A DNA stretch of 7,096 nt from Lachnospiraceae bacterium (GTDB lineage Bacteria > Bacillota_A > Clostridia > Lachnospirales > Lachnospiraceae): NCBI GenBank assembly GCA_017540915.1, contig JAFYAD010000350.1, positions 1 through 7,096 on the forward strand. The letters are read 5' to 3'. The translations under genes and the position numbers were made by a program. The notes beneath the pieces were generated by a model that was given only the letters and a program-made list of their open reading frames with translations, did no database searches and had not been told where the DNA came from. Below, in pieces: positions 1 through 5,271 of this stretch (positions within the stretch are counted from its first letter, which is position 1; the number at the start of each line of letters is the position of its first letter).

Positions 1-249
1 CTGATAGAGCTTCACATCGCCCTTGGTCACAGAAGGTGTCTCTGAAAGAGCCCATGTGTGATCGGTAAACTTCGGAAGCATGGTCGCGCGGACTCTGAGT
101 CCGTCCTTTCCCCACGCCTCGATCCTCAGAGTCTCGCCGTTCGACCTGCCGACGAGAGCCCCGTTATCGTTAAAAAACTCCATATATCCTTCTCCTCGTA
201 TATCCCCTCCCTTTTTGTCGCAGAGCAGATCGTGGATGAGCGGATACAT
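1..249 (-). CDS. GH31-type glycoside hydrolase, N-terminal fragment (runs off left edge)
   Basis: This is the first 83 codons of a minus-strand gene that continues past position 1. About 45 residues in, the translation reads GETLRIEAWGKDGLRVRAT, which resembles the N-terminal beta-sandwich of GH31 alpha-glycosidases. A WALSE motif follows, also usual there. The family hydrolyses alpha-linked glucosides or xylosides, but no catalytic residue is in view, so the substrate cannot be stated. Two starts are possible. ATG at 249-247 has AAGGAG six bases upstream, and the codons that follow (CCG CTC ATC CAC GAT CTG CTC TGC GAC) look like coding sequence, so I prefer it. ATG at 183-181 has a weaker GGAGAAGG site and gives a 61-residue fragment closer to where the family usually starts. 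The segment is GC-rich like the GH31 gene at the right edge and unlike the AT-richer genes between them. It has its own promoter and is not obviously in an operon with the LRR gene upstream. Confidence 0.75.
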   Translation of the reverse strand, partial: MYPLIHDLLCDKKGGDIRGEGYMEFFNDNGALVGRSNGETLRIEAWGKDGLRVRATMLPKFTDHTWALSETPSVTKGDVKLYQ

Positions 250-255
250 CTTTTT

Positions 256-261
256 CTCCTT
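256..261 (-). promoter_or_regulatory. Ribosome binding site that favours the 249 start of the left GH31 gene
   Basis: On the minus strand the sequence before the ATG at 249 reads GGGAAGGAAGGAG, then AAAAAG. AAGGAG at 261-256 is six bases from the start, near-ideal spacing. This is a better site than the one before the ATG at 183, and it is the main reason for choosing the longer N terminus. Confidence 0.6.
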
Positions 262-295
262 CCTTCCCGAGTACGATTCTTCACCTCTTGACACC

Positions 296-323
296 CATAT
301 AATCTATGTTGTTAGGGTCAAAA
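296..323 (-). promoter_or_regulatory. Probable sigma-A promoter of the left GH31 gene
   Basis: Read on the minus strand, TATATG (301-296) is a fair -10 box. The -35 box lies in TTTTGACC at 323-316; TTTTGA gives a 16-base spacer. Alternatively TTGACC (321-316) pairs with TATGGG at 16 bases. The predicted transcript starts near 289, about 40 bases before the ATG at 249. The match is moderate. It is the only promoter-like pair I see in the 137 bases between the LRR gene and this gene. No clear operator was seen. Confidence 0.45.
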
Positions 324-386
324 GTGATATCCCGGATTGTTAAAGAAGCCACTATATAACTGTTTTTCTCATAATCTCGAATCTCA

Positions 387-1415
387 CTATTCCGCGTCAG
401 TCTGCCCGGTCAAGTTTACAGTCTCATATTCATCAGGAGACAAAACCGGTATATCATGTTCCTTCGCATACTCCCATGGCACACTGCCCTCTTCTGCCAC
501 AAAAGTGAGATCAGGGCAATCATTGAAGCTGTGCTCTATCGATCGTATGCTTTCTCCGGTGAACACTGCATATTTAAGACTATGGCAGCAGTCAAAACAA
601 TACTCAATAGTTTTAATCTTTTCATTAAAAACAATCCTTGACAGATTACTGCACCAGAAAAAAGATGTGCTGATTTCCAAAAGCTCCTCAGGTAAAATCA
701 ATTCCCCTATTCCCATCTTGCCTCCAAACAGGGAAATAGCTTCGATATTATGCGGCAGCTCCAGGTTTTTCACCTTGTTCAGGTCACATCCACCGGACAG
801 ATTGAAGTTATCATCTGTCTCACAAACAAATGTAAGTTTGGTCAGTTCCGGCAAATCACCGGGCAAACATAGTCCCGGAGTCACCTCCATATCCTCACCC
901 ATACTGTTTTCAGAAGCCACAGTTCTTAATCGTATCACATATATCAGCTCATTTAGTTCTCTGCCCTGTTCTTCGCCTTCCCTGACAATATCTATGCACT
1001 GAATGTCATCTGTGATAACTGCCAGCCTTTTCAAATGTTCGGTATTTTTTAAAACAAGAGCCGATGTCTTTCCTCCGAAATATCCCGTATCAACCACCAT
1101 GCAAAACGGTTCGTCAAAGCTCTTCGTCACGGCAATTCTAAATATTCCCGAATCGATATCGACACTGCCGGAGAAAGCATCCGCCCCGTAAACCACTCTC
1201 CCTTCAAAGTCATCGAAATAATCCGGGATTTCCCCATTAACGACAGACTGTGTTTCATTTTTGTGATCATCAAGGACTTCATCATATGCCGTTGTTACAT
1301 CTTCTTTGTTGGTGTTGTGCTTATCGAACACTCCTGCCCAGATCCTTGCAAAAAGGATCGCCCCCATTATTACAGCCAAAACTGTAAATGCAATAACTGA
1401 TAATCGTCTTTTCAT
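387..1415 (-). CDS. Membrane-anchored LRR_5 (BspA-like) leucine-rich-repeat protein
   Basis: This 342-residue protein has a basic N terminus (MKRR) followed by one hydrophobic helix at about residues 5-29, which probably acts as an uncleaved signal anchor and places the rest outside the cell. Residues 31-70 are acidic and polar, like a stalk. Residues 75-215 form a region I do not recognise. Residues about 215-303 hold three or four irregular repeats of about 22-23 residues of the BspA/TpLRR type; ILPEELLEIS, SFFWCSNLSRIVF and HSFNDCPDL are examples, with the repeated F..C..L pattern. The segment 303-324 (EEGSVPWEYAKEHDIP) is the usual C-terminal cap. Such proteins commonly mediate surface recognition or adhesion, but the ligand cannot be read from sequence. 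The start lacks a good ribosome site (GATGAG only), so expression may be weak. A terminator 43 bases upstream separates it from the secreted-protein gene. No clear terminator is visible downstream. Confidence 0.85.
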   Translation of the reverse strand: MKRRLSVIAFTVLAVIMGAILFARIWAGVFDKHNTNKEDVTTAYDEVLDDHKNETQSVVNGEIPDYFDDFEGRVVYGADAFSGSVDIDSGIFRIAVTKSFDEPFCMVVDTGYFGGKTSALVLKNTEHLKRLAVITDDIQCIDIVREGEEQGRELNELIYVIRLRTVASENSMGEDMEVTPGLCLPGDLPELTKLTFVCETDDNFNLSGGCDLNKVKNLELPHNIEAISLFGGKMGIGELILPEELLEISTSFFWCSNLSRIVFNEKIKTIEYCFDCCHSLKYAVFTGESIRSIEHSFNDCPDLTFVAEEGSVPWEYAKEHDIPVLSPDEYETVNLTGQTDAE

Positions 1416-1441
1416 CTCATCATATATTTCTTTAGCTTTAG

Positions 1442-1447
1442 CTTATA
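1442..1447 (-). promoter_or_regulatory. Possible -10 box for the LRR gene
   Basis: TATAAG on the minus strand lies 27 bases before the LRR start, the only good -10-like hexamer between the upstream terminator and the gene. The -35 position 16 bases upstream falls inside the terminator hairpin and reads TTAGTT, a poor match. The promoter is therefore either weak, activator-dependent, or replaced by read-through from the secreted-protein gene. Confidence 0.3.
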
Positions 1448-1458
1448 GTGTCTGAAAC

Positions 1459-1498
1459 AAAAAAACTAACGCTTCATGTAATGGAAGCGTTAGTTTTT
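1459..1498 (-). terminator. Strong intrinsic terminator after the secreted-protein gene
   Basis: A perfect 15-bp inverted repeat (AAAAACTAACGCTTC at 1461-1475 and its complement at 1484-1498) encloses an 8-base loop. On the minus strand the stem runs into seven T residues (1465-1459), the classic form. It starts 11 bases after the stop codon at 1509-1511. The stem also ends in T residues on the plus strand, so it could work in both directions. Confidence 0.9.
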
Positions 1499-1508
1499 GT
1501 AAAGTCAA

Positions 1509-1922
1509 TCAATTGACAAACTGATATACGTACTGATAAAATGTATCAGTTCCAATTGTACCTGAATGATAGTAGTAGACAGAAGCATCCATCCAGAGTC
1601 TGACTATATTTCCAGAAGAAACCAATGTTCCCGGTGATGCATATGAATTGGTTGAATACTCATGTTTATTAACAGTACCCGATGGATAAGCTTTCTCATA
1701 AACATGAACATCTATATAAGCTGGAGCCATAGTTTTCAACCCAGTAGTTCTTGCCGTTGTCACCTCACCTATTGCAGTAAAAATGCCATTATTGTCACCA
1801 TGCTGCGAGATAGAATAAGTCTCTCCTCTTTTCAATGCAGACGGTGTCGCCATAGCAACTGTACACAACAGTAAAAGCAATACCAGCGTAGTTACAAATA
1901 CTCGTTTGATGTTTCTCTTCAT
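1509..1922 (-). CDS. Small secreted protein of unknown function (137 aa), divergent to the ABC operon
   Basis: The open frame extends up to 2012, but the ATG at 1922-1920 is the likely start: AAAGGAGG (1938-1931) lies eight bases upstream, and the predicted promoter lies inside the longer version. The product begins MKRNIKRVFVTTLVLLLLL, a basic n-region and hydrophobic core. It has a likely signal-peptidase I site after AMA at residues 23-25, giving a mature protein of about 112 residues. The only cysteine (residue 20) is in the signal peptide and the context is not a lipobox. The mature part is rich in T, S, G, Y and V in alternating patterns that suggest beta strands, and its C terminus is strongly aromatic (VYYYHSG; FYQYVYQFVN). 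There is no double-glycine leader. I do not recognise a family. A signal peptide plus a divergent MacB-type transporter resembles lactococcin-972-like bacteriocin loci, but the residue pattern is not a convincing match. A bacteriocin, an envelope-stress sensor or another transporter partner are all possible. Confidence 0.85.
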   Translation of the reverse strand: MKRNIKRVFVTTLVLLLLLCTVAMATPSALKRGETYSISQHGDNNGIFTAIGEVTTARTTGLKTMAPAYIDVHVYEKAYPSGTVNKHEYSTNSYASPGTLVSSGNIVRLWMDASVYYYHSGTIGTDTFYQYVYQFVN

Positions 1923-1930
1923 AGTTTGTA

Positions 1931-1938
1931 CCTCCTTT
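1931..1938 (-). promoter_or_regulatory. Ribosome binding site that fixes the secreted-protein start
   Basis: AAAGGAGG on the minus strand, eight bases before the ATG at 1922, is close to the ideal Shine-Dalgarno sequence. No comparable site precedes the in-frame ATG at 2012. It decides the start in favour of the 137-residue form, which puts the signal peptide at the N terminus. Confidence 0.85.
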
Positions 1939-1971
1939 GCAAAACAGTTTCTAGATCCAACTAACATATTT

Positions 1972-2000
1972 AATATATCATAAACACATGGAAATGTCCA
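1972..2000 (-). promoter_or_regulatory. Sigma-A promoter of the secreted-protein gene
   Basis: On the minus strand, TGGACA (2000-1995) and TATATT (1977-1972) are separated by exactly 17 bases; each differs from consensus at one position. The transcript should start near 1965 and carry a leader of about 43 bases before the ATG at 1922. The -35 box lies within a short inverted repeat, ATGGA-AATG-TCCAT (1988-2001 on the plus strand), which could be a protein site but is short enough to be chance. Confidence 0.7.
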
Positions 2001-2039
2001 TATCTTTTTCATTTTTCCTATTCAAAACCAATTATTCAG

Positions 2040-2055
2040 ATTGTGATCATACAAT
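2040..2055. promoter_or_regulatory. Candidate operator in the divergent promoter region
   Basis: ATTGT-GATCAT-ACAAT is a 16-bp interrupted palindrome with 5-bp arms. It lies between the two divergent -35 boxes, ending nine bases before the -35 box of the ABC operon. That is a plausible place for an activator or a shared regulator. No regulator gene is in the window. In AT-rich DNA a 5-bp inverted repeat can arise by chance. Confidence 0.3.
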
Positions 2056-2064
2056 AAATCCATC

Positions 2065-2093
2065 TTGACATCAGTATCTCTAATTTATATAAT
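2065..2093 (+). promoter_or_regulatory. Perfect-consensus sigma-A promoter of the ABC operon
   Basis: TTGACA (2065-2070), a 17-base spacer and TATAAT (2088-2093) match both consensus hexamers and the optimal spacing. Transcription should begin near 2100, about 30 bases before the ATG at 2130. Such a promoter implies high basal transcription unless it is repressed. Confidence 0.9.
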
Positions 2094-2129
2094 CCTTACA
2101 TAGTAATATATTCTTGCTGTGGAGGAATT

Positions 2130-2804
2130 ATGGTAATAGTTGAAAACCTTGTGAAAACTTATAATAAAGGCAAAAAGAACGAATTTCAGGCATTGAACGA
2201 TATATCACTGACGGTGGATGATGGCGAGATGGTTGCCATAGTCGGAAAGTCTGGAGCAGGTAAATCAACACTCCTGCACATTATCGGAGCCATCGACAAC
2301 TACGATGGAGGAAGCTGTAAGATCGACGGAATAGAGCTGTCAGAGCTCTCAGAAAGCAAGCTTGCTGATATCCGGAACAGAAAAGTCGGAATAGTCATGC
2401 AGGATTTCGCGCTGATCGAGGACTACACTGTTGAGGAAAATATCAGTCTTCCCCTCAGATTCTCCGGATTCGGTCGTCATGAGATAAACCTGAAAGTCAA
2501 ATCCGCAATGGAAGCTGCGGGTATAGAAGATTTATCCGGAAAAGAGGTAGGTCTGCTTTCGGGTGGTCAAAAACAACGTACAGCTATAGCTCGAGCCATT
2601 GTAAATGATCCATCTATTCTGCTGGCAGATGAACCCACAGGAGCTCTCGACAGTGTTACAGGAGCTCAGATCATGGAATTATTTAAAAGATTGAACCTCT
2701 CCGGGCGAACAGTGATAATAATAACACACGATGCGCAGATTGCTTCAGCCTGTTCAAGACAGATACTATTGGAGGATGGACGCATAATGCAACAGGAGGT
2801 TTGA
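2130..2804 (+). CDS. ABC transporter ATP-binding protein, MacB/LolD-like
   Basis: This cytoplasmic ATPase of 224 residues has the usual length for the MacB/LolD/FtsE group. All motifs are intact: Walker A GKSGAGKST at 39-47, Q-loop Gln at 91, signature LSGGQKQR at 143-150, Walker B ILLADEP at 163-169 with the catalytic Glu at 168, D-loop ALDS at 172-175 and switch His at 200. It should therefore hydrolyse ATP and drive the two permeases encoded next. Members of this group use ATP for mechanical work on substrates at or outside the membrane, including peptide export, antimicrobial-peptide resistance and lipoprotein release. QDFALIEDYTVEENI after the Q-loop resembles ATPases from bacteriocin-associated transporters, which is suggestive only. 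The start at 2130 has GGAGG (2121-2125) four bases upstream. It is the first gene of a three-gene operon, and the next start lies five bases after its stop. Confidence 0.95.
   Translation: MVIVENLVKTYNKGKKNEFQALNDISLTVDDGEMVAIVGKSGAGKSTLLHIIGAIDNYDGGSCKIDGIELSELSESKLADIRNRKVGIVMQDFALIEDYTVEENISLPLRFSGFGRHEINLKVKSAMEAAGIEDLSGKEVGLLSGGQKQRTAIARAIVNDPSILLADEPTGALDSVTGAQIMELFKRLNLSGRTVIIITHDAQIASACSRQILLEDGRIMQQEV
2794..2800 (+). promoter_or_regulatory. Ribosome site that sets the start of the first permease
   Basis: AGGAGGT lies inside the last codons of the ATPase gene, nine bases before the ATG at 2810. The in-frame TTG at 2801 directly abuts this site and could not be used efficiently, so the ATG is preferred. 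Termination and re-initiation over about ten bases suggests coupled translation. Confidence 0.7.
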
Positions 2805-2809
2805 TTCGA

Positions 2810-3925
2810 ATGGTAGCATTGGCTGTAAAAAACATCACCAAAATGGCCAAAAAGGAAAAACTGTTCTTTGCTTTGATCGTAATAACACAGATACTGATGT
2901 CGTTTTCTGTATACTTCTGTACAGGGGTGATATATGACAACTCATATTCTCTTGGAGAGGATGACATCCACCAACGCAGTATAACAATAGAGTTTTGGGG
3001 TGATAGCGGTGGATACGACAGACCTGAACTCTGGCATACACTGTTAAAGAATATATTTGGTGATAATATTTCCTCTGAAACACTGAGCAGTATGATTTCT
3101 ACAGAGGATGAATACGGGTACTATTCTTTCCTGTCTGTAGCTTGTATGCTGAACCCATTGACCGGAGAGCCTGATATGTTCATAAATGAAGAGCTTGCCT
3201 ATCAGTTGGTTTCAGGAAGAGCTCTCACTCGTGCGGACTATGAGGGCGATGCTCCGGCGGCTGTTGTTACGAATAATATCTCAGCAGACACTCTTTCTTT
3301 TTCAGGAATCACTTTCGATATTGTAGGGAGAAGAGATATCGGGGGAGAGCTTCAGATAATCCTGTCCACTCCGCAGGTTATGAAAAAGCTTAAGGTAAAC
3401 ATGATCCGTCTTAGCTTTAATCACCTGATCTCCCTTAAGCAGTACAATCAGATTATCGAATACCTCAACAGTTTCTATTATGACGAATACTCCATCACAG
3501 AATACTATGGCGGAGATTCTGATGCCGCTTCACTGCTGATCACCATCGCCTTAAGTGTCGGAATAATCATGCTGGTATGCATCATTACCCTGTATGAACT
3601 ATATGGTTACCTCTACGCAAAAAGCGAGAAACGGACTGTGATATGCGGTATTGTGGGTGCTTCCAGGATGAAAATGGTTTCATTGTCAGTCATTGAAGCA
3701 GCGCTTATAAGCACTCCATCCCTGCTGATCGGGGTAGCATTATTTCTTCTTGTAAAGAATTCCATACTCAATGATATATATTATTATATGGACTTTCTTT
3801 TTGAACCATATGTGTATTTTGGTATTTTTGTTATCATCATAGTATTCGCTTTAGGGCAAAATGTCCTTTTGAGTATGATCAGATTCCGAAAATCTTTGAA
3901 GAGTATGATACAAAAATGCGGATAA
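2810..3925 (+). CDS. FtsX/MacB-like ABC permease, subunit 1
   Basis: This permease of 371 residues has the four-helix FtsX layout. The N terminus is short and basic, helix 1 lies at about residues 18-38, a large outside domain spans about 39-240, and helices 2-4 lie at about 241-262, 294-315 and 335-354. The outside domain carries a MacB periplasmic-core-like stretch around 134-175 (LVSGRALTRADYEGDAPAAV, then FDIVGRRDI). The loop between helices 2 and 3 contains the GIVGASRMKM segment common to FtsX permeases, which probably docks on the ATPase. It should pair with the second permease as one half of a heterodimer. I prefer the ATG at 2810 to the TTG at 2801. The stop is nine bases before the next start. 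No peptidase or substrate-specificity domain is visible, so the cargo is unknown. Confidence 0.9.
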   Translation: MVALAVKNITKMAKKEKLFFALIVITQILMSFSVYFCTGVIYDNSYSLGEDDIHQRSITIEFWGDSGGYDRPELWHTLLKNIFGDNISSETLSSMISTEDEYGYYSFLSVACMLNPLTGEPDMFINEELAYQLVSGRALTRADYEGDAPAAVVTNNISADTLSFSGITFDIVGRRDIGGELQIILSTPQVMKKLKVNMIRLSFNHLISLKQYNQIIEYLNSFYYDEYSITEYYGGDSDAASLLITIALSVGIIMLVCIITLYELYGYLYAKSEKRTVICGIVGASRMKMVSLSVIEAALISTPSLLIGVALFLLVKNSILNDIYYYMDFLFEPYVYFGIFVIIIVFALGQNVLLSMIRFRKSLKSMIQKCG

Positions 3926-3934
3926 GGAAAAACC

Positions 3935-5068
3935 ATGCCTGACCTTTTAATAAATGAATTTTACAAAAATATTCGAAGAAATACAGTTCTGGCCATAGTA
4001 CTTTCATTGATGTGCGTTGTGACTATTCTCAGCGTCTCAGTGATTCGCACTGTTCTTAATGAATATGGCCCTTTTCGACAATTTGAAGGAAAAAACGGTT
4101 TCTTTTATGTCGGACAGGATCTTGATGGTATTTATTCGGAAGTGCAGGAAAGCTACACATACAGCATCGGCAATGCATGTTATGGTGATACGAATGTAGA
4201 TGTTATGGGTCTTGGCAGCTGGTTCTATGACAATTTCAGTCAACGGCTTAAAGAGGGAAGATGGCTCTTCACATCAGACGATACGGACGCTATTCCGGCA
4301 GTCCTTGAAACGCCTGTGGACAACCTTGATATCCATGCTGGAGACACACTGACATTAACCTCCGGGGATGGAACCACACATGATTTCTTCATAACCGGTG
4401 TCCTGGAAAAAAATATCACGCTTCCTTCGTTTGGAGGTTCATTTAATGCTGCAAATATCAGTTATAAAAACTATTACAAGATTTCTTATTCAGAAATGTT
4501 ATTGCTGACAGATCAGGCAATTCTTTCTGCTTCAGGTTTCAGCTCCGCTACTCATTCGAATCATATAGTAGTGACTGAGAATAATTCAGAAGAATTGACA
4601 GAAGCCATCTTTAATATAAGCGGCAGCGAATACATAGATTTACCCGGCTTCATTGAGAACTCCCGGCTCCTGCTAAAAAGAGAGCTTACTTTATACATAC
4701 CGCTGATGACCATATCCGGAATTGTAATGATACTATGTATGACTGCATTTATAAGTCTTAATGTTCGCCGAAGCCTGCCGCACCACAGCGTATATTATCT
4801 GGTCGGCGCCAGCCGAAGGAAACTGTTTTCCCTGGCCTCTTCAAGCAATATAGGGATAATCATATACTCTGCAGCATTTCTGACAGCCATATGCGCAGTT
4901 CTCAGTTCGTTGAAGCTAAACAAGTGGTTACTGGTAAAATATGATTTTATAACGATTATCTGGATAGCAGCTATCTATATTGTTTTTATGATTTCAGGAA
5001 CATTGATATATGCATGGAATATGCGTTCTGCCTCACCAAAAAAACTGATCATTTCAAGAAAAACATAA
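3935..5068 (+). CDS. FtsX/MacB-like ABC permease, subunit 2
   Basis: This second permease of 377 residues has the same architecture but little obvious sequence identity with subunit 1. Helix 1 is at about residues 17-38, the outside domain at about 39-252, and helices 2-4 at about 253-275, 305-326 and 338-360. In the outside domain, LKEGRWLFTSDD followed by IHAGDTLTL and FFITGVLE matches the order of MacB-core motifs. LVGASRRKLF before helix 3 is the conserved cytoplasmic coupling segment. The C-terminal tail is basic (SPKKLIISRKT). With subunit 1 and the single ATPase it completes a heteromeric transporter with about 200 residues outside from each half. AAGGAA five bases or so before the ATG is a moderate ribosome site. 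It is the last gene of the operon; no plus-strand terminator with a T-tract was found after it. Confidence 0.9.
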   Translation: MPDLLINEFYKNIRRNTVLAIVLSLMCVVTILSVSVIRTVLNEYGPFRQFEGKNGFFYVGQDLDGIYSEVQESYTYSIGNACYGDTNVDVMGLGSWFYDNFSQRLKEGRWLFTSDDTDAIPAVLETPVDNLDIHAGDTLTLTSGDGTTHDFFITGVLEKNITLPSFGGSFNAANISYKNYYKISYSEMLLLTDQAILSASGFSSATHSNHIVVTENNSEELTEAIFNISGSEYIDLPGFIENSRLLLKRELTLYIPLMTISGIVMILCMTAFISLNVRRSLPHHSVYYLVGASRRKLFSLASSSNIGIIIYSAAFLTAICAVLSSLKLNKWLLVKYDFITIIWIAAIYIVFMISGTLIYAWNMRSASPKKLIISRKT

Positions 5069-5092
5069 TCCTGTTATGACATTCAGTGATTT

Positions 5093-5198
5093 CGATTACA
5101 TTTTTATTCAATCGAGCAGAGGAAAGAAATCCCTGCCCGATTACGCTTTGCGCACATCTCGCGGCAAGCACGGCGTCCGCTTGACGGCCTTATCGCAC
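5093..5198. other. GC-rich, palindromic intergenic stretch of unknown nature
   Basis: Between the ABC operon and the GH31 terminator lies non-coding DNA that is GC-richer than the operon. Positions 5110-5142 form a hairpin: on the plus strand it has two A-C mismatches, but on the minus strand these become G-U pairs, leaving about 12 unbroken pairs around a 9-base loop. This suggests an RNA read on the minus strand. CGATTAC occurs twice (5093-5099 and 5138-5144), and AATCG (5110-5114) could pair with either copy. A second small stem, CAAGC with GCTTG, lies near 5165-5185. I see no open frame of useful length. It may be an interspersed repeat, a small RNA or the relic of a lost gene. Confidence 0.4.
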
Positions 5199-5231
5199 AA
5201 AAAACACGAGGGCAGCTTTTACTGCCCTCGT
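5199..5231 (-). terminator. Intrinsic terminator of the right GH31 gene
   Basis: A perfect 10-bp GC-rich stem (ACGAGGGCAG at 5206-5215 with its complement at 5222-5231) encloses the loop CTTTTA. On the minus strand it is followed by GTTTTTTG, a T-tract of six at 5204-5199. It lies about 40 bases after the GH31 stop. On the plus strand no T-tract follows, so it is a poor terminator for the ABC operon. Confidence 0.88.
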
Positions 5232-5271
5232 AGTCCTTAATAATACTCTGAATATGCCTTTTTCAAAATCA

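Noticed and set aside
288..303. TTGACA and TATAAT on the plus strand
   Set aside because: The two boxes are only four bases apart, not a usable promoter, and no plus-strand gene follows.
337..1002. A 221-residue plus-strand open frame
   Set aside because: It is antisense to the LRR gene, has no ribosome site, and its Ser/Pro/Ile-rich product shows no domain; the minus-strand frame has clear LRR motifs.
1504..1517. Palindrome GTCAAT-CA-ATTGAC over the stop codon of the secreted-protein gene
   Set aside because: The two-base centre cannot form a stable RNA loop, and the real terminator lies just downstream.
1860..1865. Lipoprotein signal in the secreted protein (Cys 20)
   Set aside because: The residues before Cys are LLL, not a lipobox, and a normal signal-peptidase I site (AMA) follows five residues later.
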